64,000 bases of DNA from Chenopodium formosanum (lineage: Eukaryota; Streptophyta; Magnoliopsida; Caryophyllales; Amaranthaceae), in NCBI GenBank assembly GCA_024500155.1, contig CM044880.1:5890001-5954000 (forward strand). Direction: 5' to 3'. Below, in pieces: positions 24,472 to 35,521 of the stretch (position 1 is the stretch's first letter; the number at the start of each line of letters is the position of its first letter). The notes beneath the pieces were generated by a model. The model was not told the origin of the DNA, ran no database searches, and was given only the letters and a program-made list of their open reading frames with translations. Made by a program: the position numbers and the translations under genes.

Positions 24472-27400
24472 TCACCATCGTGTCCCTGCACCAAGAAGAA
24501 AAGAATACAAAGTCAATTTGAAAATGTACAGAAGTTGATTGTTACAGGAATAATCATTACTAATTAGTTCGGGAAATGAAGTAGTTAATAAATTACCTCC
24601 TCGAATTCTCCTTCGTTGTTGTAATCGAGTTCCAAGGAACTTGTTTTTGGTTGATGATAGCTTTGCAGAAACAATACTCATGTCTAACCTTTCTGCTGGG
24701 ACCTCATTCGAGCAGGAAAGTGCTATTTCGAGTATAGAAGTCAGGGCCTCCAACAACAAGTTGCTACCCGTAGAGTCTATGTCTTCAAGAAGGACATGAT
24801 CTAGGATCTCGACAACATCTCCGGCCAAAGCTTCTCTGACGAAGCCATGTAAGGTTAGCCCCCCTTTAAGCATGTCATCAGTAGGCCTCTTTCCTGTAAT
24901 CATTTCTAGTAATAGAATCCCAAAGCTGTAGACATCGCCACTAGTGGACACTTCATTTCCCACACCATACTCTGCATGTATAGTGCCTCCAAAGTTATTA
25001 TGAAAATAATTAACGTGTAACTTATATGCTAAAAACATGTTGTACAAATAAGTAAAATATTATAAATTCAAAATTTATATAGTTTTGAATACAGCTAGGG
25101 ATAGGAGCATTAGTTGGTTACCTGGAGGAGCGTAACCAATAGTACCTCTAACTCCAATAGAGCTAGACTGATTGGGATTAGAGTCATCATTGATGCCTTT
25201 CGAGAGGAACTTAGCAAGGCCAAAGTCACCGACATGAGCTACCATTTCATCATCAAGGAGAACATTGCTTGGCTTGAGGTCACAGTGAACTATGGAGGCA
25301 CCACAATGGTTATGAAGATATTCCAAAGAAAATGCAACATCAACTGCAATATCAAGTCTTTGGCGAAGACTCAAGTGTCTCGAGCTACTATTTTCTTCCT
25401 CAGCCGCAGTGATTGAATTTGGAGGATGTAACCAATCATCCAAACTTCCATTGGCCATGTACTCATAAACTAAAGCTTTGAAATCTCTGCCTTGATAATC
25501 CACACTTGAGCAAGCTGTTACAACTTTGAGAAGATTCCGGTGTCTGATGTTACGAAGAACTCCACATTCAGCTATGAAACTCTTGAAAGCACCGTGATTT
25601 TGAAGCTTAAACACCTTGATGGCTACTGTTGATTGAAGCTCTTCAAGCACTCCCTTGTATACAGCACCAAAGGTACCACTGCCAATCAAATTGTCCAAAG
25701 AAAACCCATTTGTGGCTTTAAGAAGCATTTGGTAAGACAAATTTGGAAAATTTTCCGAATCATCAGAAGCCGTTGGTTTCTTAGTCCTCTTTTTTTGCCA
25801 GAAAATATATAATAACACAAGAAAAACAAGTATCAATACAACTCCTAGAAATGCTGAAAGAATTGCAATTGTCAATACTTTTTTCCGGTGCTTCAATCTT
25901 CTTTTCTGGTTGTTGATGCTATAGGTGCAAAGAGGCAACTTTAACGCTGGTATGCCTCCGCAAAGCTTGTTGTTTCCCCTTACGTAAACTCCGCTTGCAT
26001 TATTGAAGACTCCATCAATAGGTACTTCACCTTCAAGGTTATTGTTTGACAAATCAAGGCTGTGTAACTTGAGTCTCTGTAAAAATTGTGGGATATTGCC
26101 GGAAAAATTGTTATATGACAAATTTAACTCAACTAGACTCTTCAATGCCAATGAATCAGGAATGGTGCCTTGGAAATAGTTTCCTCCCAAGTTTAGGTAC
26201 TCTAACGACATGCAACTGCCAATAGAGCTTGGTAATTGGCCTGATAGCATGTTACGAGAAACATCAAGCCAGTCAAGATTCTTCAGTTTCCCAACTTCTT
26301 CAGGGAGTGACCCAGTTAGATGGTTCCCTGATATGTTGAGTCCAACGGATAAGGAAGAGAGGCTAAAAATTTCAGGGGGTATACTACCGCTAAGAAAGTT
26401 ATTATCAAGATATAATCCTATTAATGACCCACAATTTCCAAGAGTTGATGGTATTTGGCCTTTGAGATGATTATTGAATAAGGCAACACGAGACAACTTG
26501 GTTAAATTTCCTATTGAGGGTGGAATGACTCCGGATAATTGGTTATCAAATAGGTGTAAATCAGTGAGCTTTTGGAGCTTCCCTATCCCAGGGGGAACGG
26601 CCCCAGAAAGTGTGTTACTATTAACATCAAAAAGTTGCAAATCTGATAAGTTTTCTATGCAATATGGAATTTTTCCTGTTAAGTAATTGTGGCTCATAAG
26701 TATCATATTAAATGATGAAAAATTGCATACTAGCTTAGGGAAAACTCCTTTGAAATTATTTAGACTTATCTCAAACAGTTGTAAACCGGTGGCATTGGCC
26801 AAGGAAGTAAAAAACATCAAATCTCTCGCATGGTCTGACCCGAGGAAGTTTTCGGCAATGACAAAGCGAGTAAGCTTTACTAACTTGTTTAGAGGAGGAA
26901 CTTGTCCTCGAAGATTGTTGGTATTCAACTGGAGTGAATTTAGGTAAGAGGAATTGGATATTGAAGTAGGAATGTGTCCAGTGAACCGATTTGCGGATAT
27001 TGAAAACCACTGCAAATGCGGCAGACTGTTTCCTAAATTTGAAGGAAGTTCTCCTTCCAAGTCATTCACTCCTAGATCTAGTTGTATTAATGAAGAGAGA
27101 TTAAAAATTGAAGGTGGTACTACCCCAGACAACTTATTGCCGCCTAAATTCAGACTGGTGAGATTATTAAGGTTGCCTATACTAGCTGAGATACTTCCGA
27201 CCAAGTTGTTTTGAGTCATGTAGAGCTCAGCAAGAGACGATAAATTTCCCAAAGATGAAGGAATGTTCCCTGTCAAGTCGTTCTTTTCTAACTGAAGAAG
27301 CTGCAAACGAGACAAGGAACCAAGCATCGGTGGGATGTCTCCTACCAACATGTTATTATAAAGGACCAAATAAACAAGGCCATAACAACTTGATATATTT

Positions 27401-27831
27401 GATGGAATTTCCCCTCCAATGGAATTATTAGTTAGTACTATCATTTGCAACCTATGCAAACGACCAATTTCTGGCGGAATTGTACCGCCGAAACTGTTGT
27501 TTTGAAGATGCAGCTTCCTAAGGAAGGTCAAGTTTCCGAGATGCGGAGAGAGTGTACCTGTTAATTTGGAGGATTTTAGGTCTAGTGACGTTACTCTCTG
27601 GTGGTGCTTATGACCACAAGTAACGCCATACCACTCACAAAAGTGGAGGGTGTCATTCCATGAACTCGTGACGCCGAGAGGGTCACCACGAATTTGGGCT
27701 TTGATTTGAAGCAATGCTAGCCTGTCTGTTTCGTTACTCCCGGTGGCTATCGACAAGGGGAGACAACAAAAGAGAATAGTAACAGATATGATAGTGTAAA
27801 ATAAGAAGGATGAAGGTGACAAGCTTAACAT
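24472..27831 (-). CDS. LRR receptor-like serine/threonine kinase, subfamily XII (Xa21/EFR/At3g47570-like), non-RD
   Basis: Coding exons 27831-25122, 24971-24597 and 24485-24472, about 1,032 residues, normal for this group. An ATG in the same frame lies further upstream (28104), but the one at 27831 gives a proper signal peptide (SSFLFYTIISVTILFCCLPL), so it was chosen. Order: signal peptide; LRR N-cap (NETDRLALLQIKAQI ... CEWYGVTC); about 20 plant-type LRRs (LxxNxLxGxIPxxLGxLxx); one membrane helix (about 654-675); kinase from about 700. Kinase motifs: GSGTFGAVYKG, VAIKVF with the ATP-binding Lys, HCDLKPSN with no Arg before the catalytic Asp (non-RD, typical of innate-immune receptors), DFGLAKF, and GTIGYAPP/EYG spanning the first intron. 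The second intron (111 nt) is optional by frame: retaining it keeps the frame and stop. Ligand unknown. The gene looks intact. Confidence 0.92.
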
Positions 27832-28485
27832 TTTGGAGAAAAAGCTATATTTCAACCACTGTGTGTATGAAGAGTGAGGGATAATGCTAAATATTAATAG
27901 GTTGGAGAACTCTGAAATTTCGATGTTCTTATTGTATAAGTTATAGGGATGTGCATGCTGCATGCATTTATAGTTGAGGAATAAAATATACGGAGTACTT
28001 GGAATAAAAATACGTAGATAGACCTTACTTTGAAATTTCAATGTTCTTATTATTAAATAAACTAGTGTGGCTAATGAACGTGATATGCAAGTATGTTTAG
28101 CCATGTCTAAGTAACCCTATCAATTGGTAACATAATAACATTAATAAGGGAAAATATGTGAAATAAAATAAAATTTATAGATATATAAAGTTACACACAT
28201 TATTCTTAAATATTTATAATTAAATAATATTAACATTAATAATGATAAATAATAATAAATAAATATTTTAGGAATTATAATTGTCCTCCTAAAATATAAT
28301 GTAAACCATTAAATCATACTCCGTATAAACAAAAATTTTAAGATAATTAATACTTCGTATTGTAAGTGTAATATTGAAAGTGTTTTTTCATACTCTTGAA
28401 GGAAAAAAAAAAATAGGAAAGTATGTGTTGTCTATAAATTGCATTAAAAGATAATACAGAGTAGAAGATACTTAGTAGTCATTAT
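27832..28485. other. Upstream region of the receptor kinase gene
   Basis: AT-rich promoter-side sequence with no gene. The kinase reading frame stays open to 28104, but that extension (no signal peptide, AT-rich codons) is probably 5' UTR or promoter. Confidence 0.5.
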
Positions 28486-29037
28486 TAGAGGTGAGCATGG
28501 GACGGGTACCCGTACCATTAGTACTAACGGTTCGGGTACCCAATAACCAAAATCACTAAAAGTGATACCCATAACCGGAACCGATAAGTTCGGGTACCCA
28601 AACTTCGGGTATCCGGATTTTTGGATCGGTTATCGGGTACCCAATAAGATATCCAATTGATGATTAAACTTAATTATGTAGTTATTATGATATAATTTAC
28701 AACTAATTAACAACAATACCATATGATTTTGACAAAATTATTAATAATATTACTAATCATTGATATTATAAAGTGATTATGATATAAAGTAAAAGTTTAG
28801 ATTTATATTAATAGATTTAAGTAGGGAATTAAAGCAAAAAAAAAAAAAAAAATGCTTATCGGATCGGATCGGGTAACCGTTAATTTTAAAATGATACCCA
28901 TAACCATACTCGATAACAAATTATCGGAACGGGTACCCGAACCGTCATGGTTATCGGATCGGAGACCCTTATTTTCAAAACGGTTACGGATCGGTTTTTC
29001 GGATTTTTGGTTTTTTGGGTAGTTTTGCTCAGCCCTA
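28486..29037. mobile_element. hAT-type non-autonomous element
   Basis: The ends TAGAGGTGAGCA and TGCTCAGCCCTA are inverted repeats with two mismatches. They are flanked by the 8-bp direct repeats GTCATTAT (28478-28485) and GTCATTAG (29038-29045), one mismatch. The subterminal regions are full of GGGTACCC and TATCGG repeats in both orientations and the centre is AT-rich. At 552 bp it has no transposase. Confidence 0.75.
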
Positions 29038-29045
29038 GTCATTAG

Positions 29046-31661
29046 TGGGGATACATGCAGATTAGAGACATCGTACATTGAGAAGGTATAATCTGGGAAA
29101 GGTGACAAAACTACCAAGTCTTCCTCATTGAGTCATTGGTATCATGGTATGGTATGGTATGGGGTAATGGACATATCTTTTTCTCAATTCTACCGTGTCG
29201 CACAGGTTGGGATAAGAGCACAAGTGGACGAAGTGGTGTACTGTTAAGTCTCTAATATAATTACTCTCTAAGGTGCTACGAGTAGTCGTCGTACGAAGTA
29301 CTACGTACAACATATTTCTCAAATAAGTTATGGAAAAATAAATTAAGAAAAAAAAGGACCCCTCTTAAGTCTTGATACTTAATGTGCAAATTGATAAAAT
29401 GTACTCCTATACCCAGCCCCTACTTCGGGGCCTTTATACAAAGACTTAGAATGGTGAGGCTAGGGACGACTTAACTATAAAATGCAGAGACAAGACGCTA
29501 TTGATTGAACATGATAATTGTCCTTTGCTATTCATTTTTAGAACTGGACTTGACTTGCATTAATGGTTAGAGACTTAGAGATCATACCACAAAATTTAAC
29601 CCCTAAACTAGTGTGCGGTCCGAACATTGCCACGTTGGAACGGGTTACCATATTAATGTTAAAAATAATGTTACTAATTAATAAAGAATATAGAAAGATA
29701 ATTTTTAACTGGTGAAATGTTGATTTTATTCCTCTTGAGTATAGAAAGATAATTTTTAACACACTATTGTTTGTGAAATGTTGATTTTAATGTTACCATT
29801 TAATAAAGAGTATAGAAAGATTTTTTAACATTTGTAAAATGTTAATTTTATTCCTCTTACTTTAAGACATGATCCGGTCCATAAAACACCATTGTGCGAC
29901 CCACCCAACCCTAACCCAGCTCACACGGTAGACACCAGTTCATTTTACAGTGTTTATAACCCAAGACTAAACCAAATAATTGTTTGATCTGTTTTTGGAC
30001 TTTAATTTGTAACTTTTTTTTTGGCCTAACATTAGATTTTTGCCATCGGTATTTCATTTTCGTTTTCGATTTTTAGGTTTTTCAAATTCAAAAACCAAAA
30101 TCAAACCGCAGATTTTAAATTTTAATCAACTGGATTACATTACAACTTTATACAAGGTATACTCTCCTATGATGTGTCTTAAGTAAATAAAATTTTGCCA
30201 ATTAAAATCAATACCATTTAACCAAATCTTAACAATTAGTTTTTTATTATTAAGCTATTATCGGATCTCAAATTAACTAGTACCAAATAAACTCAAATCA
30301 ATTTTATTAAAATTAAGATGAAAAAGTAAAAGGAAAAAAAAATGTCGGAAAAGTTACTAATGAAACGCCTTCATTGAATATAGAACGGCGTTATCAGCGA
30401 AACATTCCGTTCAAAAAAGAATTGATATAGGCCTCCCATGAATCAGCTAAGCACTGAAAATTGAACCTTAATTCAATCTTCGGCTTACCTGGGATTATGA
30501 AGGCACCCAATCTTTCTTCAAAATCAAAAAACCCAGAAAATTTGACAAAATAAATTCAGAATAATGAAAAATAATTTAATTCGGCGATTTCCATTTGGAA
30601 TGAGAAAGTATTTATAAAGCTGCAGGAATTAATTTACAACAAAGAACCCTAGAGTTGATAGTTTCTTGGATTTTTATGTTGGGCCTGAAACCTACTTTGT
30701 ATGGGCTTTGTTATCTTTAAAAGCTAGCCTATTTCAATTTGATTTTCTTTTTTTTTTTTTTTTTGACAGGCTATTAATAATTTAATACGTAGTAGTTAGT
30801 TTAATCAATAATTCAAGTCAGGTATTCATGTTTGACATGGGTACATGAATAACCTCAATTAATATTCATGTTTAATCAATAATACATGAATCAAGTCTAA
30901 GTATCCAGCTCGACTATGTTGTGAAAATTTTTGGAGCTTTTGAGATTGTGTTTAAGTGTTCTCAGTCTTCTTACCCATTTATAAGTGTTAAAGGACTGAC
31001 ATGAGTAATTAAAGTAAAATGAAGTATTGTCTTACTTTCAAATTTCAATCATCAATCTTGGTCTCATACTCTCGTGCTAAAATAGATGGGAACATTGTAG
31101 CCCATCATTAATCTCATTTAGTGCCATTAGAAGTTACGCGTGTACTCTTGTGGTGTTATCATTGACCTAGACTGAAGTGATTCCATATTTGCTAATGCCT
31201 AATGAACCGCTTGTCCCATAATTCATGCACAATTTGAAGAAAAAAAAAATCTCCTCGACTTTTTATTTAATTAATTTTAATTCAATAAAATTTGGGTGAA
31301 AAGAATGAAGCATCAATGTTGATCCAAAATTGAGAAAAAAAAATCCCATTCAAAACTAAATTTTTAATTTTGGAAGAAAAAAAAAAAAAAAAAAAAAAAA
31401 CCTTAGAAATTTCTATAAAATTTATAAATCTAAATAATTTTTTGGAATTCAAATTTATAAACATGACCTATGGAGTATTGAAGTTCATCGGTTCGTTGCA
31501 CATTATTTATAAAAACTTTCTATAAACTTATCCAATTTCTTGATCCACAATCCACTAGAATCCTAGTGGGAGTAGTGGTAACCGAATTCGTTTACTAGTG
31601 CCTTAACTAACCCTTTATAAATTGCACAATACACAAAAACTTCATTATTCCTCAAAAATCA
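29046..31661. other. Intergenic, no gene recognised
   Basis: AT-rich sequence without gene-like frames. An imperfect ~60-bp tandem repeat, about three units built on TATAGAAAGATAATTTTTAAC and AAATGTTGATTTTATTCCTC, lies at about 29687-29862. Poly-T (30749-30764) and poly-A (31377-31400) tracts are present. Confidence 0.6.
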
Positions 31662-32825
31662 ATGGGTAACAAAATAACAAGTTTCATCAAAAATTGGCTT
31701 AAACCCCAACAAAAACTCACCTCATCAAACCAAAACCCTTCACCACAACCCTTACCAGACGATGTATTAGCCTTAATCCTAGGCAAACTCGACATCATAA
31801 GCCTATGTCGTTGCACAGCCGCCTCGAAGCCGGAATTCTCTACCATCCTACACCATCTACGCACCCTCTCCACCCCTTTACCCCCTTCTTTTTACCTCCC
31901 TGAAAGGGCAACCCTATGGTACGGTAAAGCCATCTTATTTTTTCTCCAAAAGTCCGTTTTTTGTTTGATAAAAGTAACCAAGTATTTGCCTTTGCCATTA
32001 TTTATGTACATGGTATTATCGACATTATCCTTATATTGTTGGACTTACCTACCAAGAATTTCTCCGTCTGGCCGAAGGTTTATTAACAAGCTTAAAGGGC
32101 TCGAGTTCGTTGAACTCGAGCTTCCACCCCCCTTGTCGTCGTCTGATTACCTTACAAACCCTAACCTTTGGTTTAGGTGGGATAGCGGGTTAAAGGCCGA
32201 AGGAAAGAGTTATTTTCTATTTGTAATAGGTGACAAACACGACGAAAATATTGACAATGAGAGGTTATTTTGTCCTAAGGAAGAGTTTTTTCGAAAGTTT
32301 GGGATGGCTATTCGTCACACAACGTATCACTTGTTTACGGGTATTTTGTTACAATCGAATGGACTGTTCGAGTTTGTACTAAGTATTTTATTTAAGGACA
32401 AAATTAAGTGGTTTTTGAAGGATAATGAGGATTTGGAACACTATAAAAAGATGCATTATGTGAGCAAAGATGCAGGGAAAAACGGGAGAATGTGGGGTGT
32501 ACCGGAGGGTGAAGAATCGACGAAAAACACGAATTTGGTAGGAATGGCTTGCTATGTTCCTACAACAATTACGGTAGCAAATCACTCTAGTATGAAGAAT
32601 TGTAACCATGATTATTCAGTTGATATAAAAAATGTTTGGCTTTTGTTCGTGGCGTATGATGATGGTAATGGTACGACCGAGGAAATTATAAAGGATTGTG
32701 TTAGTGAATTTGGAAAAGATGTTGATGATGCTAAGAAGGAGCTTGGAGAAGCCGTGATGAAAATATTGGTGGATGATAATCGACGTAATTGGGATGATTC
32801 CAAGTTTTGGTTACCATATAATTAG
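31662..32825 (+). CDS. F-box-like protein, intronless
   Basis: A 387-residue single-exon gene. Residues about 31-70 (LPDDVLALILGKLDIISLCR and what follows) fit an F-box, the segment that binds SKP1 in SCF ubiquitin ligases. The rest has no LRR, Kelch or tandem repeats. Its parts (KLKGLEFVELELP, LWFRWDSGL, a late VDIKNVWLLFVAYDD strand) resemble the plant F-box group around At1g30200/At4g18380/At5g46170 as I remember it. Residues about 102-133 are hydrophobic, which is unusual for a soluble adaptor. The N-terminus MGNKITSF could be N-myristoylated. A SINE follows 21 bp after the stop codon. Target proteins are unknown and the family assignment is moderate. Confidence 0.65.
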   Translation: MGNKITSFIKNWLKPQQKLTSSNQNPSPQPLPDDVLALILGKLDIISLCRCTAASKPEFSTILHHLRTLSTPLPPSFYLPERATLWYGKAILFFLQKSVFCLIKVTKYLPLPLFMYMVLSTLSLYCWTYLPRISPSGRRFINKLKGLEFVELELPPPLSSSDYLTNPNLWFRWDSGLKAEGKSYFLFVIGDKHDENIDNERLFCPKEEFFRKFGMAIRHTTYHLFTGILLQSNGLFEFVLSILFKDKIKWFLKDNEDLEHYKKMHYVSKDAGKNGRMWGVPEGEESTKNTNLVGMACYVPTTITVANHSSMKNCNHDYSVDIKNVWLLFVAYDDGNGTTEEIIKDCVSEFGKDVDDAKKELGEAVMKILVDDNRRNWDDSKFWLPYN

Positions 32826-32846
32826 TGATAGAGTATAAAACATATT

Positions 32847-33015
32847 CCTGGGCCTCAACTATAAGTTTAAGCTTTTGGTTGAGTTGGTCCACTCACATGG
32901 TATCGGAGCCAGCGTGACACAAAGGTCACGGGTTCGAATCTCATCCACCCCCCACTTTTCAAGTGGAATATTAAGCGTTGGGTATGAGGAGGGCCCATGC
33001 TGCATCCACACTTCT
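32847..33015 (+). mobile_element. tRNA-derived SINE with 15-bp target duplications
   Basis: This 169-bp insertion is bounded by identical 15-bp direct repeats AGTATAAAACATATT (32832-32846 and 33016-33030). It contains an A-box-like TGGTTGAGTTGGT (32876-32888) and a B-box-like GGTTCGAATCT (32931-32941), the internal polymerase III promoter of tRNA-derived SINEs. Perfect duplications suggest a fairly recent insertion. It lies just downstream of the F-box-like stop codon, probably in its 3' UTR. Confidence 0.85.
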
Positions 33016-33291
33016 AGTATAAAACATATTAGTAAATTGGAATTAGAATTCTTCACATTCTTGTATAAATGTTGTGAATTTTAGATTAATTATATTATGT
33101 GTTGTTTAGGTTCATTCGCTATGTGATCCAATGGTAAAATGGCCAGCACCAAGCATATATAGATATAAGGCGTCAGGACTAGAGTAGGCATACCGTAGTG
33201 ACAATCACCCTTACCCGAACTTCTTAATTAAACACAAAGGCAAGGCTACAAATACTAACAATGACCGTGGCGCGGTACAATTTTATAAAAC

Positions 33292-33385
33292 TAAGCCCTA
33301 AGATCATTGTCTTAAGGCAAATTGTAAAAAAAAAAAAAAAAAAAAAAAAAGTTTTTACTCCAATCTCTGATGACCTTAGGGCTTA
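33292..33385. mobile_element. Small foldback element
   Basis: TAAGCCCTAAGATCAT (33292-33307) pairs with ATGACCTTAGGGCTTA (33370-33385) with one mismatch. The ~60-bp interior includes an A-run (33327-33350). It has the structure of a MITE; the family is not recognised. Confidence 0.5.
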
Positions 33386-33661
33386 ATTTTTTTTGATGAC
33401 CTTTTTCCGCCAAAAGGTTGAGAATATGGACATTGACTTGCTTTTCCCCCAAATATTAATGAATTATTTTAATCAACAAGTATTCTTTTCAATTCAACAT
33501 AGTGAAAAAATAATGTGTGATGAAATACCAAGTTCATGAAAAATATTTAAATTTTATCGTTTTACTTTTATGGTTAAATCGAACAAATAAAAATGTAAGA
33601 GTTTGATGTTTTCTTTTCATTCTGAATTCCGATTTCAATATTTGTATCAAATGTCCTTTTA

Positions 33662-33793
33662 AGGCCTGTTCACTTCATCTTAATTTCACTTCAGTTCAGT
33701 TAAACTCCAATAAGTTCAATTCAGCGCATAATTTCCTTCTCTCATAAAATATTAATTTCAGCTCAGTTCAGTTCAGTAAATGTGAACAAGTCC
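33662..33793. mobile_element. Tourist-like MITE related to the one at 4867
   Basis: The ends AGGCCTGTTCAC and GTGAACAAGTCC are imperfect inverses, with TTA on both sides. Interior CAGTTCAGTT/CAGCTCAGTTCAGTTCAG repeats match the inverse of the CTGAACTGAA repeats in the 4867-4983 element. Confidence 0.65.
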
Positions 33794-33873
33794 TTAGTCA
33801 TAAATAAACTTGTATTGTGTTCGAGCTAATAATATGGAAAATCAAAACAAGAGTAAAATGTTAAATTGCTAAA

Positions 33874-34214
33874 TCTATAACTAATACTAAAGTAGCAGCC
33901 GCTGACATCATTCATTTATCCATATTTTATACGTGTCAGCTTCTCCTATAATTTTTTCCCGCCAAAACTTTTTTTTTTCTCTTTTACATTTTTATATGGA
34001 AAAAACTAAATATATATTGACACAAAATAATTTAATATAGAATACTATACAAATAACTCTTCACAATTTTTTTTTAAACGGTTTCACAATTTTTTTTAAT
34101 AAACCTTTTAACAATCATTTACTCAATGGAATATTAATTTATGTTTTTTTTAATGGAGTATTGTTTTATATAGCTCTTTTTTTTCATTATATCTGTGCAT
34201 TGCACGGGATCTAA
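33874..34214 (+). mobile_element. Non-autonomous Helitron (first of a tandem pair)
   Basis: It starts TCTATAACTAATACTAAAGT after an A and ends with the hairpin GTGCATTGCAC, then CTAA (34211-34214), before a T. The start resembles many plant Helitron 5' ends. 341 bp, no coding capacity. Confidence 0.7.
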
Positions 34215-34694
34215 TCTATAAATATACTAAAATAACAACCGCTGACACCATCACTTTTCAAAATTGTACACATGTCAAGCTGCTGTTAAATTTTTTTAAC
34301 ACCTAAATCAATTGCTGACATCATATCTATATCTATATCTATATCTATATCAATATCTATACTTAGTATTTAAAAACACAAACCATCATCCCCATCAAGC
34401 CATATGTTAATTTTATTTTTCACCAATACCACATGTTACCTCATTTAACCTTTCTTTTTTTAATCCCCTTTCTCATATTTTTTTTAAAAAAAAAACGCTT
34501 TAATTAAATACATGTATGAATGTTGTTTGCAAGGTTCACTTTCCCCAACTTAATATCTTCTACAATTACATTCAATTTTCACCCATTTTTCTCCTTTATA
34601 AACTATTTATTTTCCAATAAAAATATATTATAAAATAAAAAATTATATAGTATATCTATAAACAACCCGTGCATTGCACGGGCCAGAAGGCTAG
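34215..34694 (+). mobile_element. Non-autonomous Helitron (second of a tandem pair)
   Basis: It starts TCTATAAATATACTAAAATA directly after the CTAA of the preceding element and ends with the hairpin CCCGTGCATTGCACGGG (34666-34682) followed by CTAG (34691-34694) and T. Both share the phrase CCGCTGACA(T/C)CAT just inside the 5' end, so they belong to one family. A TATCTA microsatellite (34323-34362) lies inside. Confidence 0.75.
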
Positions 34695-34760
34695 TCTAGT
34701 AATAATAATAAAGCTATGTTTAGGTCTCACATATCCAACAAAATCCAAATGTGAGAATTT
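34695..34760 (+). mobile_element. 5' end of a possible third Helitron
   Basis: Immediately after the previous CTAG comes TCTAGTAATAATAATAAAGC, again a Helitron-like 5' start (TC, AT-rich, then AAAGC). No matching hairpin plus CTRR end was found downstream, so only the start is noted. Confidence 0.35.
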
Positions 34761-35430
34761 TATTAAGCACGTGCATTTAAACATCATAACACGTGGAATT
34801 AAACTAGAAACATCCCTCAAGTAATAACCAATTAAATTTTGACAGCTGGCATTCTTTCTTTACTTGCAAAATTAAAATACTAAAATAAATAATAAAAATT
34901 AAAAAAAAATAGAGAGCATAAATTTGGTAATCTGGTATGGTATAGGCCGGTGAAAATTGAGGCCGAAATAAAAGGTAGGCCACAGCATGTGATCTACGTT
35001 GTTTGTTTACAACTACAAACTTACATATTACTTCCTACATTATTTTTACATAACAGCTTTCTTTTTATGGACAACAACTAGTAAATATTTTGAGTTTTTC
35101 TTCCCTTACTTAAAAAGGCTTTAAATTTCCTCTTTTTTTTTTGGGTCCATATTTTGACTTTAAGTTGCAATTGTGATATGTTATTAGAATATTATCCATG
35201 CTTTCCCAACATTAAAAATAAAATAAAAATGAATACTCTACAATTGTGTATTAATTAGCTGTTTATTTGATGAATACTCTACAATCAGATAATAATTAAG
35301 ATGTTCGTATATACAAGTTTAGATCATTTCCCTCAAAGCTTCTTAACTTTGGCGGAAATTGACCTCTTTTAATATTATCATTTGCAAGTAATTTCAAAAA
35401 AAAAAAAAAATATATATATATAATTATATA

Positions 35431-35521
35431 CTACCTCCGGATCATATTATATGCAACTTTGGAGTATTATTTGTGAGATATTAAAAATTCCAAAGTTGCA
35501 TATAATATGATCCGGAGGTAG
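35431..35521. mobile_element. Stowaway MITE, near-perfect palindrome
   Basis: 91 bp with perfect inverted ends of about 33 bp starting CTACCTCCGGATCATATTAT, flanked by TA on both sides (35429-35430, 35522-35523). Short centre GTATTATTTGTGAGATATTA. This is the best-preserved of three related copies (others 13222-13307 and 3606-3660). Confidence 0.9.

Noticed and set aside
25114..27214. Plus-strand frames opposite the receptor kinase
   Set aside because: They are shadows caused by the LRR repeat structure; the minus-strand gene explains the region.
27832..28104. Longer N-terminus of the receptor kinase (91 more residues)
   Set aside because: The extension is not like the family and would bury the signal peptide. 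The start at 27831 fits better.
32876..32941. tRNA gene
   Set aside because: A- and B-box-like motifs are present but there is no cloverleaf, and target duplications bound a longer unit, so it is a SINE.
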